Shown here in pieces: positions 1 through 10,133 of a DNA stretch of 64,000 nt; the first letter of the stretch is position 1; the number at the start of each line of letters is the position of its first letter. The stretch is from Luteolibacter arcticus (lineage in GTDB: Bacteria; Verrucomicrobiota; Verrucomicrobiia; Verrucomicrobiales; Akkermansiaceae). The notes below the pieces were generated by a model. That model did no database searches. It saw nothing but the letters and a program-made list of their open reading frames with translations, and was not told the DNA's origin. Position numbers and translations under genes: made by a program. Location of the stretch: positions 62,001 through 126,000 of the forward strand of contig NZ_JAPDDT010000014.1 in NCBI RefSeq assembly GCF_025950235.1, written 5' to 3'.

Positions 1-1769
1 TCAGCGATGGCGCGAGCGGCAACACGATCGGTGGAACTGCTCCAGCGGACCGCAATGTCCTCTCTGGAAACGGTGAATACGGCGTCTGGATGTCAGGCAG
101 TGCCACCGCGGGCAACAGCGTGCTGGGCAACCCCATCGGCACCAATCCCGCGGGGACCGCGGCGGTGGCGAACGGCTCCGGCGGGGTGATCGTCACCGGT
201 GGCGCGCATCACCAGACGATCGGCAGCGCCGCGGCGGGGAATCTGATCTCGGGAAACGTTTCCGCCGGCCTGTGGCTTACCGGAGCCGGCGTCTCGGACA
301 ACGTCGTGCGCGGCAACCGCTTCGGCACCAACTTCTCGGGAAATGCCGCCGTGCCGAATGGTTTCGCGGGGGCCAACATCATCAATGGAGCCGCGGACAA
401 TCTCATCTCCGGGAATGTTTTCTCCGGCAACGTTTCCGAAGGCCTGCGCCTCGCCGGCAGCGGCACCACCGGCAATCTCGTCGAAGGCAACCGCGCCGGA
501 ACGAATGCCGCCGGAACCGCCGCGTTGCCGAATGGCTTCGTCGGCATTGCGGTCTATCAAGGTGCGACGGGGAACCGCATCGAAGGCAATCTCTTGTCCG
601 GGAACGGCACCGTCGGCCTCGCCTTCGCGGATGCCGGCACCTCGGACAATCTCGCCGCGGGCAATTTCATCGGCACCGATGTCACCGGCACCGCGCCTTT
701 GTCGAATGGCTTTGCCGGCGTGTATCTCACCGGCGGCTGCAATGGCAACTGGCTCGGCGACGGCCCGGGCAGCGGCAACCTGATCTCCGGCAATGCGGTG
801 ATCGGCGTCCTCATCGCCGACCCCGCTACCCATGGGAATATCGTGCGCAACAACCGCATCGGGCCGGATGCCAACGGGGCGCTTTCGTTGTCGAACCAGG
901 ACGATGGCATCCGCATTCAAAACGGCGCGCAGGTCTCGATGATCGGCGGCAGCGCTTCCGGTGCCGCCAATGTCATCGCGGGAAACACGGCTCGCGGGAT
1001 CGCGCTCTTCAACGCCGCCACCGCGGGTCACGCGTTCTCAAGGAACTCGATCCATGGCAACGGGTGGCAGGGAATCGGGGTTTACGATGGCTCGAATGGC
1101 GGCCAAGCCGCGCCGGTCCTCAGTGCTGCGACGCTCGGCGTGGCGACCCATGTGACCGGCTCGTTGAGCGGCCAGGCGAACTCCAGTCATGAGCTGGAGT
1201 TCTTCTCCTCGGAAAGCGGGAGTCCCTCCAGCGGCCGGCATTTTCTCGGTGCCACCACCGCCACCACGAACGGTGCCGGTGTGGCTACGATCGATCTCGT
1301 ACTTCCCGCGCCCATTCCGGCCGGCGGCGTGATCACCGCGACGGCGCGAGGCGGTGGGGGAACCTCGGAGTTCTCCAATGGCGTGACGGTGACCACCACC
1401 GATAGCGACAGCGACGGCCTCCCGGATGCCTACGAAAGCACGATTCCCGGCTTGAGTTCCGCCAATGCCGCCGATGCCGGAGACGACTTCGACGCCGACG
1501 GCTTCTCCAATCTCGACGAGTACCTCGCCGGTACCGCCCCGCGCGATCCGGCGAGCCGCTTGTTCGCCACCGGCCAGCGCAGTGGTGAAAGCTTCGTCGT
1601 GTCGTTTCCCTCGGTTCCCGGGCAGACCTATCGCGTCGATGCCGCCGTAACCCCCAGCGGCCCGTGGCTTTCCGAGGCGATGCACCTGCATGGCACGGGT
1701 GGGACGATGGATGTCACCCTGCCCGCTTCCGGACCGAGACGTTTCTTCCGGGTAATCACCGGGCCATAG
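1..1769 (+). CDS. Secreted parallel beta-helix repeat protein, 3' part
   Basis: The reading frame is open from the first bases of the window (codons in phase with position 3), so the gene starts upstream and only its C-terminal part is here. About 330 residues consist of Gly/Asn-rich repeats with recurring NLISGN, GTN..GTA and NGF.G motifs at a period near 60 residues, typical of a right-handed parallel beta-helix. A segment of about 100 residues follows, then an acidic type-3 calcium-repeat-like stretch (DSDSDGLPDAYE, DDFDADGFSNLDEY) and a terminal beta-rich domain ending FFRVITGP. Such proteins are exported; a surface or extracellular role is inferred. The same C-terminal module closes the protease at 36326-40909. 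Confidence 0.85.
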   Translation, partial: SDGASGNTIGGTAPADRNVLSGNGEYGVWMSGSATAGNSVLGNPIGTNPAGTAAVANGSGGVIVTGGAHHQTIGSAAAGNLISGNVSAGLWLTGAGVSDNVVRGNRFGTNFSGNAAVPNGFAGANIINGAADNLISGNVFSGNVSEGLRLAGSGTTGNLVEGNRAGTNAAGTAALPNGFVGIAVYQGATGNRIEGNLLSGNGTVGLAFADAGTSDNLAAGNFIGTDVTGTAPLSNGFAGVYLTGGCNGNWLGDGPGSGNLISGNAVIGVLIADPATHGNIVRNNRIGPDANGALSLSNQDDGIRIQNGAQVSMIGGSASGAANVIAGNTARGIALFNAATAGHAFSRNSIHGNGWQGIGVYDGSNGGQAAPVLSAATLGVATHVTGSLSGQANSSHELEFFSSESGSPSSGRHFLGATTATTNGAGVATIDLVLPAPIPAGGVITATARGGGGTSEFSNGVTVTTTDSDSDGLPDAYESTIPGLSSANAADAGDDFDADGFSNLDEYLAGTAPRDPASRLFATGQRSGESFVVSFPSVPGQTYRVDAAVTPSGPWLSEAMHLHGTGGTMDVTLPASGPRRFFRVITGP

Positions 1770-1858
1770 CCCCACCGGGAGCGTCAAAAGGAACAATTTC
1801 CGCCGTCCCGGTGAAGAACGCTTGAGAACCGGCCGCTTTGCATGGCAAAGCAAGGCGC

Positions 1859-2485
1859 ATGACGACCCACCAGGAAGCCGCCGAGCAGTTGCGCGTGATC
1901 CGCACCATGATGGAACGCGCGACGATCTTCCGCGCGCTCTCCGGCGAGGCGGCTTTGTTGGGCGGGGCGATGTCGCTCGCGGCAGGCTGGCTTTCCGAAG
2001 GCAAGGCCGGCTGGAGGTGGGGAAACGTCTGGCTCGGTGGTCTGGCGGTGGTGCTGTTGTTCGCGCTCTGGCAACTTCTGCGAGTGGCGCACGTGCACCA
2101 GCGGCCGCTGTGGTCGCACGGCTTGAAGGTCGCCTTGCGCGGGGCCTTGCCGTCGTTGGTTGCCGGCGGCTTCGTGGGCCTGCTCTTTCTGCGAGGGGGT
2201 GGGAAAGGGGCCGAGATCATGGCCGCATGTTTTTGGATCCTTCACTATGGTCTCGCCCTGCTCGCCATCCGCGAATTCGCGCCGAAGTCGATGATCTGGC
2301 TGGGACTCGCCTTCATGGTCACCGGCTTGGTCGCGCTCTCGGCCGCCACTTTCGTCCAATCGATGAGTCCGCTGCTGATTCGCATGGGTCCCTCCGGGCT
2401 GATGGCGGCCACGTTTGGAGGCTTCCACTTGCTTTACGGGGCCGCCATCGTCACTACCACTCGCCGCGACGGGCCGGGCGCATGA
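1859..2485 (+). CDS. Multi-pass inner-membrane protein of unknown function
   Basis: About 208 residues. A soluble N-terminus of some 35 residues containing ERATIFRALSGEAALLGG is followed by about five hydrophobic helices. The frame also offers TTG at 1838, but ATG 1859 (MTTHQEAAEQL) has a purine-rich stretch upstream and is preferred. The stop overlaps the start of the next gene, a winged-helix regulator, in an ATGA arrangement, so the two are translationally coupled. This pairing suggests the regulator controls, or is controlled with, the membrane protein. No function can be assigned from sequence. Confidence 0.75.
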   Translation: MTTHQEAAEQLRVIRTMMERATIFRALSGEAALLGGAMSLAAGWLSEGKAGWRWGNVWLGGLAVVLLFALWQLLRVAHVHQRPLWSHGLKVALRGALPSLVAGGFVGLLFLRGGGKGAEIMAACFWILHYGLALLAIREFAPKSMIWLGLAFMVTGLVALSAATFVQSMSPLLIRMGPSGLMAATFGGFHLLYGAAIVTTTRRDGPGA

Positions 2486-2781
2486 TCGACTTCTCCAAAC
2501 TCGACAAGACCATTCACGAGAAGGGGCGGCTCGGCATCATGACGCTGCTCGCTTCCCGCGTGGAGCCGTGGCCGTTCCAGGACCTCAAGGGCGAGTTGGA
2601 CATGAGCGATGGCAACCTGATCACGCACCTCCGCACGCTGGAGCAGGCCGGTTACATTTCCGGTGAGAAGCACACGGGCGATGGCCGCCCGCAGACGCTC
2701 TACACGCTGACCAAGCCGGGCCGGAAGGCCTTCGAGGACTACCTCGGCATCCTCGAGCAGATCCTCAACCTCGGGAAATGA
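2482..2781 (+). CDS. Winged-helix transcriptional regulator
   Basis: A 99-residue single-domain protein. It has the pattern of PF13601-like winged-helix regulators (MarR/PadR-like): a helix-turn-helix around DLKGELDMSDGNLITHLRTL (about residues 34-53), then a wing with EKHTGDGRPQTLYTLT, and a C-terminal dimerisation helix. Its ATG lies inside the stop region of the preceding membrane-protein gene (ATGA overlap), and one base separates its stop from the next ATG. It probably autoregulates this three-gene operon; the ligand is unknown. Confidence 0.85.
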   Translation: MIDFSKLDKTIHEKGRLGIMTLLASRVEPWPFQDLKGELDMSDGNLITHLRTLEQAGYISGEKHTGDGRPQTLYTLTKPGRKAFEDYLGILEQILNLGK

Positions 2782-2782
2782 A

Positions 2783-3691
2783 ATGACGCGGGAGCGACGG
2801 CTGCGCATCCTGCGTGGCGTGGCCGCTGGCGGTCTCGCAATGGCCTGGGTCGGCCTGTTGTGTCGCGGCAAGGATGGCACGGCCCTCACCGCGACCTTGT
2901 TCTATGCGACGCCTTGGTTGCTGCGGTTGATTGCGGGAGTGCTCGCGGTGAGCGTGCTCAAGCACTGGGGCTTCCGGGTGATGGCGGCGACCTGCGTTTT
3001 CGTTTCGCTGTTAGAAGGCTGGCATTCGTGTCGTCTCGACGATGTGCCGGTGGTTCCCGCGGGATCGCTCACCGTTTCAGTATGGAATGCCGGTCGTGGT
3101 CTCGACGCGAATCCCGCGGCGTGGCCAGCCGTCGGGCAGTCCGATCTATCCGCCGTGGTCGAGTGCGGCAACTTCGGTGCCGACGAATGGAAGCGCTTCA
3201 CTGCGGCAAATCCCGACCACGAGTGGCGACGCTTCGACACAAGTACGATGCTTGGCGTACGTGGCAAGATTCTCTCCCACGAGTCGCTCGGTGTGCACGA
3301 CCTCTTCCGCTGCCATCGGGTGAAGGTCATGCTGCCCGGCCATGGCGAGCTGAACGTGGTCGTGGCCGATGTCCGCTCGCAGCCGTGGATTTCGCGTGAG
3401 CCGTCGCTGGCCGGTATTCTGAAAGCTGCTGTCGGGGATCCTCGGGCCATTGTTCTCGGTGACTTCAACACGCCACCGGAATCGCGCTGGTTCCGCACGT
3501 GGCATGAGCAAGGATTCACTCTGGCAAACGATGGCCCGCATTGCGGCTTCCGCGAGACGTGGGCATACGGGCTGCCGTTGTTGACGCTGGACCACGTCTG
3601 GCTCGGGTCGGGATGGAAAGCGCTCTGGACGGAACGTTCCCGCCACGGTTCCGACCACGCCATGGTAACTTGCCGGCTCGGTGGGGGCTGA
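2783..3691 (+). CDS. Membrane-anchored endonuclease/exonuclease/phosphatase family protein
   Basis: 302 residues. The N-terminal 75 residues form two or three hydrophobic segments; the rest is an EEP-fold (DNase I-like) domain. Visible signatures are the Asn near VSVWNAGRG (about residue 102), a substrate-site GDFNTP and the C-terminal SDHAMV motif, which normally contribute metal and catalytic residues. EEP enzymes hydrolyse phosphodiesters in nucleic acids, lipids or inositol phosphates; topology suggests the domain faces the periplasm. It is the third gene of a tight operon. Substrate unknown. Confidence 0.85.
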   Translation: MTRERRLRILRGVAAGGLAMAWVGLLCRGKDGTALTATLFYATPWLLRLIAGVLAVSVLKHWGFRVMAATCVFVSLLEGWHSCRLDDVPVVPAGSLTVSVWNAGRGLDANPAAWPAVGQSDLSAVVECGNFGADEWKRFTAANPDHEWRRFDTSTMLGVRGKILSHESLGVHDLFRCHRVKVMLPGHGELNVVVADVRSQPWISREPSLAGILKAAVGDPRAIVLGDFNTPPESRWFRTWHEQGFTLANDGPHCGFRETWAYGLPLLTLDHVWLGSGWKALWTERSRHGSDHAMVTCRLGGG

Positions 3692-3762
3692 TCCCATGCC
3701 ATGGGAATCGGACTCGTGAATTCAACTGGCGGCAGCGACGTCGCTTGCGCGATGATCGGCAC

Positions 3763-4101
3763 ATGGGACTTCTCACCGACATCTTCTTCGGCGACCTCAG
3801 CCAAAGCTTCTCCATCGACGAACACCGCTCGGCTCTGAAGTCCCAGGCGATGAAACAGGCCGAGAGCAGTGGGAAGCTGTTCAACGCGACCATGGAGATC
3901 GACCGCCTCAAGCGCCAGAATGGCGAGCTTCGCCTGGCGGTGACCGCTCTCACCCGCTTTCTCATCGATCGCAAGGTCGTGGATGGGGCGGAGCTGGAGG
4001 CCTTTGTCCGCGAGATCGATGCGGAAGATGGGAAGATCGACGGTGCCCTTGCTTTCCCTCCGCCTCCCAAGCCGGGACCGCCCAAGCGAGGACCGCGCTA
4101 G
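3763..4101 (+). CDS. Small coiled-coil protein, unknown function
   Basis: 112 residues starting MGLLTDIFFGD. A central charged helical stretch (AMKQAESSGKLFNATMEIDR and on) looks like a coiled coil, and the C-terminus is Pro/Lys/Arg rich (PPPPKPGPPKRGPR). Longer upstream starts exist in this frame, but they overlap the EEP gene and an uncharacteristic sequence, so the ATG at 3763 is chosen. No family recognised. It stands 35 bp before the HAD gene on the same strand. Confidence 0.65.
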   Translation: MGLLTDIFFGDLSQSFSIDEHRSALKSQAMKQAESSGKLFNATMEIDRLKRQNGELRLAVTALTRFLIDRKVVDGAELEAFVREIDAEDGKIDGALAFPPPPKPGPPKRGPR

Positions 4102-4136
4102 CTTGCATCTATCGGGCATCGCGGCATCCTCCGCGC

Positions 4137-4799
4137 ATGCCCCTTTCCGCGGTGATCTTCGACTTCGACGGCGTGGTGATCGACTCCCACGAAGCCCACG
4201 AGCGTTCCTGGTTCCTGCTCGCGGACGAGCTTGGCCAGACGCTGACCCGTGAGACCTTCGTCTCCACCTTCGGCCAGAGGAATGAAAGCATCCTGCCCTT
4301 CCTCGGCTGGGCGAAGGAAGATGACCGCGCACACATCCAACAGCTCGGCGACCGCAAGGAGGTGCTTTACCGCGAAATCCTCCGTGCTGTCGGCATCGAG
4401 CCGCTGCCAGGCGTGGTCACTCTGTTAGAAAACCTGAAGGCCGAGGGCATTCCCTGCGCCATCGGCACCTCCACGCCGCGGGCGAATGTCGAGTGCGTGC
4501 TGGAACTCACCGGGCTTGCGCCATTCTTCAATGACATCGCCGCGTCGGAAGACGTCTCGCGGGGCAAGCCGGACCCGGAGGTTTTCCTGAAAGCCGCCGC
4601 CAAGCTCGGTGCCGATCCCGCATCGTGCGTGGTCATCGAGGATGCCCACGTCGGCATCCGCGCCGCGAAAGCCGCCGGCATGAAATCAGTGGCCGTCACC
4701 ACCACGCATCCGGCGGAATCGTTGGCAAAGGAAGAGCCAGACCGCATCCAAACGTCACTCGAGACGGTGGATGCGGCCTTCCTACGAGATCTCTGGTAG
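4137..4799 (+). CDS. HAD-superfamily hydrolase, beta-phosphoglucomutase-like
   Basis: 220 residues with all four HAD motifs: nucleophile DFDGVVIDS (motif I, residues 9-17), a Thr in GTSTPRANVE (motif II), a Lys in SRGKPDPEVF (motif III) and VVIEDAHVGIRAAKAAGM (motif IV). The helical cap between motifs I and II and the KPDPE signature place it in the beta-phosphoglucomutase/phosphoglycolate phosphatase group. It probably dephosphorylates or isomerises a small phosphorylated sugar in the cytoplasm; the substrate cannot be fixed. A long inverted repeat lies directly after its stop. Confidence 0.88.
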   Translation: MPLSAVIFDFDGVVIDSHEAHERSWFLLADELGQTLTRETFVSTFGQRNESILPFLGWAKEDDRAHIQQLGDRKEVLYREILRAVGIEPLPGVVTLLENLKAEGIPCAIGTSTPRANVECVLELTGLAPFFNDIAASEDVSRGKPDPEVFLKAAAKLGADPASCVVIEDAHVGIRAAKAAGMKSVAVTTTHPAESLAKEEPDRIQTSLETVDAAFLRDLW

Positions 4800-4810
4800 T
4801 TGGCGAGAGT

Positions 4811-4869
4811 CATAAGGAGCGTGGACATTCTGTCCACGCCGTGTCGACAGAATGTCGACACTCCTTATG
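4811..4869. repeat. 59-bp inverted repeat with two nested palindromes (REP-like)
   Basis: The sequence from cataaggag (4811) to ctccttatg (4869) folds on itself across nearly its whole length. Each half is also its own small palindrome: GTGGACA-TTC-TGTCCAC on the left and GTGTCGACA-GAA-TGTCGACAC on the right. Where the halves differ (G/C swapped) the small stems stay paired. It lies between two convergent genes (HAD + and katG -). No T-run follows on either side, so a simple terminator is less likely than a repetitive extragenic element. Confidence 0.75.
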
Positions 4870-4883
4870 TTGCTTTCGGGCAG

Positions 4884-7178
<2,295 letters not shown>

Positions 7179-7292
7179 CTAACAACGACTTCGGTGCGGC
7201 CGCGAGGACTCATCGGGACGATATCACGAACCAAGCACCTCCCGATCCGGGCAGCAAGAACGCAACGGCATTTCGGGAGCGTTATCCTACAA

Positions 7293-7667
7293 TCAATAGC
7301 CTCTGGCGGCTTCCCGGAGGGTGTCGTGAAGCTCATCGAGCCGCTTCTGGTAATGAGGATAAGTATAGAATTTGCCCGACCGGGGGCGAACGGCCTCACG
7401 GAGAAGGGCGCGATCTTCGACCAAACGCGTGGATGTCATCGCGTAGTCGATGACTACTTTACCACCAACCGGATATTTGCCGCCAAGGTCTGCGGGAGAG
7501 GCGGGCCATCTGCCATCGTGCCGCCGTACGAACTCCTGGAGATCGCGAATCGCCTCCACAGTCCCATACTCGCTTTTCATGTTCCGGAACTTCGGGATCA
7601 AAAGCGCAGCGATCACCGCGGGCACTAACAGGACCGCGACGAGAAAGAGCTTCAAGGGCCACTTCAT
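7293..7667 (-). CDS. Hypothetical membrane-anchored protein
   Basis: 124 residues. An N-terminal hydrophobic helix (LKLFLVAVLLVPAVIAALL) acts as signal anchor, followed by a soluble domain with FRNMKSEYGTVEAIRDLQEF, weakly reminiscent of pilin-like or type II secretion-like N-terminal alpha/beta layouts but without a prepilin cleavage site. The frame is open further upstream, but that part overlaps the next gene; ATG 7667 is chosen. It lies 11 bp after the membrane-protein gene 7679-8260, probably in one operon. Confidence 0.65.
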   Translation of the reverse strand: MKWPLKLFLVAVLLVPAVIAALLIPKFRNMKSEYGTVEAIRDLQEFVRRHDGRWPASPADLGGKYPVGGKVVIDYAMTSTRLVEDRALLREAVRPRSGKFYTYPHYQKRLDELHDTLREAARGY

Positions 7668-7678
7668 GCCTCGGATAT

Positions 7679-8260
7679 CTAATCCATGAGCCACGAGAGG
7701 TAATGGGGTGAAAAGCCCATCATGAAGATCAGAACGATGCCTGTGCAAACCCCCGAGGGAATGGCGACAACGTAGCGACGTCGGCGGAATGCTACGAAGG
7801 TGGCGATCAAGAGGGCGGGGACCACGACGTAGCACAGGGGGTAGAGCAACAGGACGACCAGCCGCCAAAGGTCACCCATCCAAAGCATCGGAATCATTTG
7901 CTTTGGATCCTGGTCCATTGCGGGAAACGCGCCCAGATCGACCTGGTAAACTCCTGTTGCCCAGTAAGGATAGCTTCTCCATCCAACGACGGCGCAGGCC
8001 AAAAATGCGGCCGCGAACGGCGCAAGCCCGATGGCGTCTGTTCGATTGTGACAGCATTTTGCCAATAGCTCGAAAAGGGCGATCGTTGCAGCCGACAGTC
8101 CCAGTAGGATCAGTCCAGCACGCTGTGGCTGGAGTGAGTCACTGGACGCAAAATCCGGGTAAGGCCGGAAGCCCATCGCGTATGGAGTAAAGACGATCAG
8201 GATCAATAAGAGTCCCATTGAGATCCAAGGAATCTGACGTGTCATTTCTCCACTGCTCAT
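7679..8260 (-). CDS. Hypothetical multi-pass membrane protein
   Basis: 193 residues with about five predicted transmembrane helices (around residues 12-30, 48-66, 78-94, 132-158 and 168-186) and a periplasmic-type loop rich in Tyr, Trp and Asp between helices 3 and 4. An RRRR stretch before the last helix suggests a cytoplasmic loop there. No family recognised. It is the first gene of a probable two-gene minus-strand operon with 7293-7667. Confidence 0.65.
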   Translation of the reverse strand: MSSGEMTRQIPWISMGLLLILIVFTPYAMGFRPYPDFASSDSLQPQRAGLILLGLSAATIALFELLAKCCHNRTDAIGLAPFAAAFLACAVVGWRSYPYWATGVYQVDLGAFPAMDQDPKQMIPMLWMGDLWRLVVLLLYPLCYVVVPALLIATFVAFRRRRYVVAIPSGVCTGIVLIFMMGFSPHYLSWLMD

Positions 8261-8428
8261 GATCGTCTGCGACAGCCTGCAATCACGCTCCTATCAGCCT
8301 TGGTACGGTTGAGGCAATTCGAAACCGGGAGGAGGCGGAAGGCCAAGACGTCCAGCGTTACCTTGCCATTGACGCGCCCATTCCACCAACTTCAACCGGC
8401 CCCGGTCTTTGCCTTCCACACCCCGCGC

Positions 8429-8581
8429 CTACTTGCGCCGATACGTCTCGGGATCGATCGCAACACGACGGAGGGTGCCGTCGGGCAAACGCGTGACTTC
8501 GCGAACCCAGGCGGGGGCGGTTTCACCGCGTTCAACGGAGCGAACCTCGCGGAGGACGTCCTTCATCTCGGTCTTTTTCAT
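8429..8581 (-). CDS. Micro-protein (50 aa), unknown
   Basis: Reads MKKTEMKDVLREVRSVERGE and continues to a Tyr-Arg-Arg-Lys end: 50 residues, highly charged, with a plausible helix then a beta hairpin (VTRLPDGTLRRVAID). Its ATG overlaps the TGA of the next upstream small ORF as ATGA, which supports real, coupled translation. No family recognised; an antitoxin-like or adaptor role is conceivable but not shown. Confidence 0.55.
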   Translation of the reverse strand: MKKTEMKDVLREVRSVERGETAPAWVREVTRLPDGTLRRVAIDPETYRRK

Positions 8582-8715
8582 GCGTCGAGTTCGCTGAGAA
8601 TCTGTTCTACTTCAGCTTGGGAAAGCTTCCCTTGGCTGGATTTCTCGTAAATGCGGCAAAACCGGCTGCTTCTATGAAATTCGGTCAACACCGCCAGCCT
8701 TTCGCTGATCGTCAC
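8578..8715 (-). CDS. Micro-protein (45 aa) coupled to SOUL gene
   Basis: Begins with GTG at 8715-8713, overlapping the stop of the SOUL gene as GTGA, and ends in an ATGA overlap with the 50-residue ORF downstream. The product (VTISERLAVLTEFHRSSRFC and on) is a short, probably helical protein ending in AEVEQILSELDA. The two consecutive 4-bp overlaps are the main evidence. The same frame is open into the SOUL gene, so a longer start cannot be excluded, but that part reads as shadow sequence. Confidence 0.5.
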   Translation of the reverse strand: MTISERLAVLTEFHRSSRFCRIYEKSSQGKLSQAEVEQILSELDA

Positions 8716-9287
8716 TTCAGCAAAGCTTGAAGTTCCCACGTGCGTTTGGCGCGCGGGGTACCCGGGCCATTGTAACCAAGAAGCCGGAAGCCCTTGGGTT
8801 CGACCTTTCGCTGTCCAAGCGAGGCTTCCAATGCCGCCTTTGCCTTGGCGATATTTTCCTTCGAGTCCGTCCCTTGCCAAGCATAGCTGAGCGCCGGGGC
8901 GGCGGGCACGTCCCGGACTTCCACCTTGTTCCCATCCTGGCCGGGGTTGCCGACCTCGTCGCTCTGATAGAGGAAAGCCATGGAGGCCTGCTTGTCTTCA
9001 GCATCCAGTCCCATCTCGACCGGAGCAGTCATGGGAATATCCTTGCGCTTGATGTGGGCGAAAAGCGTCCAAAAGGCGAGGGTCTCGCCCTTGCCACCGG
9101 TGAATGCGGCGCGGTAGGCCGGATATTTCTTTTCAACGACCTCGTCATACGGACCAGGTTGCGGCCAGCCTTTTGGCAGGGGTGCCTCGTCCACGTAGAC
9201 CGGTGCCGGCTCTTTCGCCGGCTCCGGCTCGGCTTGTAGTCCTCCGGCAGAAAGCAGGACAAGCAGGGGGAAGAATCGCTTTTTCAC
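8712..9287 (-). CDS. Exported SOUL-family haem-binding protein
   Basis: 191 residues. A clear signal peptide (MKKRFFPLLVLLSAGGLQA) ends near residue 19. The SOUL domain follows, with the family hallmark FAHIKRKDIPMTAPVEM in the middle and LGYNGPGTPRAKRTWEL at the end. SOUL/HBP proteins bind haem or tetrapyrroles; a periplasmic role is inferred from the signal peptide. It heads a minus-strand run with the two micro-genes below it. Confidence 0.88.
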   Translation of the reverse strand: MKKRFFPLLVLLSAGGLQAEPEPAKEPAPVYVDEAPLPKGWPQPGPYDEVVEKKYPAYRAAFTGGKGETLAFWTLFAHIKRKDIPMTAPVEMGLDAEDKQASMAFLYQSDEVGNPGQDGNKVEVRDVPAAPALSYAWQGTDSKENIAKAKAALEASLGQRKVEPKGFRLLGYNGPGTPRAKRTWELQALLK

Positions 9288-9328
9288 GTTTGTAACGAAG
9301 CGAGGACGGGCCTGTTCGCAAACGGGAT

Positions 9329-10102
9329 TTACTTCCCGAAAATCTCTGCGAAGAACGACTTCATCGCCTCCCAGGAGCGCTTGTCCGCCTTCTCGTTGTA
9401 GGCCGAGCCCTTCGAAGGGTCGTTGCCGGCCATCTTCTGGGTGAAGGAGTGCACGGCATCGCCGTAGGCCACGAGCTGCCAGTCGGCACCGGCATCTTCC
9501 ATCTCCTTGCCGAAGCCCTGCACCTGCTCGGTCGGCACGTGGGGATCCACGGCACCATGGCAGACCAGCACCTTGGCCTTCACGCCGTCCTTCGTGGCCG
9601 CCATGCCGTCAGCGGCATCCAGACTGCCGTGAAAGGAAACCACCCCCGCGATGTCGGCACCGCTGCGGGCCAGCTCCAGCACGCCGGCACCGCCGAAGCA
9701 GTAGCCAATCGCGGCGATCTTCGCGGTGTCGGTGCGCTCGTCTTTCTTCAGGACTTCGAGGCCGGCGTTCAGGCGGCCGCGATAGAGTTCGCGGTTGCCC
9801 TTGTATTTCCCGGCTTCCTGTCCGGCCGCGGGTGGCACGGGGCGGACGCCTTTGCCGTAGATGTCGGCGGCCAGGACATTGTAGCCGAGCTGCGCCAGCA
9901 TCCGGCTGCGCTCCTTTTCGTAATCGCTCAGGCCGGTCCACTGGTGGATCACCATCACTGCGGGGCGCTTGCCTTCGACGGCGTCATCGTAAACGTGGAA
10001 GCCCTCGAGCTTCACGCCATCGTGCTCATATTCGACGGACTTCTCGATCAAGGCGGCGGAGGCGGAACCCATGGCGAGGAGGGAGAGGAAGAGCGATTTC
10101 AT
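9329..10102 (-). CDS. Exported dienelactone hydrolase family protein
   Basis: 257 residues from ATG 10102, which starts a signal peptide (MKSLFLSLLAMGSASA). An alpha/beta-hydrolase follows with the DLH-type Cys nucleophile in GYCFGGAG, an Asp in CHGAVDPHVP and a His in YGDAVHSFT, a complete Cys-Asp-His triad. DLH enzymes hydrolyse dienelactone in aromatic breakdown, but exported members are often broad esterases. It lies 31 bp after benE on the same strand, so the two may be co-transcribed. The upstream TTG start at 10114 is less likely. Confidence 0.85.
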   Translation of the reverse strand: MKSLFLSLLAMGSASAALIEKSVEYEHDGVKLEGFHVYDDAVEGKRPAVMVIHQWTGLSDYEKERSRMLAQLGYNVLAADIYGKGVRPVPPAAGQEAGKYKGNRELYRGRLNAGLEVLKKDERTDTAKIAAIGYCFGGAGVLELARSGADIAGVVSFHGSLDAADGMAATKDGVKAKVLVCHGAVDPHVPTEQVQGFGKEMEDAGADWQLVAYGDAVHSFTQKMAGNDPSKGSAYNEKADKRSWEAMKSFFAEIFGK

Positions 10103-10133
10103 CTTCACCAGCAAAGCGAGTCGGGCGGCGCTG

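Noticed and set aside
93-1031. 312-codon minus-strand ORF in the beta-helix gene
   Set aside because: Repeat-derived shadow frame; the plus frame has clear Asn/Gly repeats.
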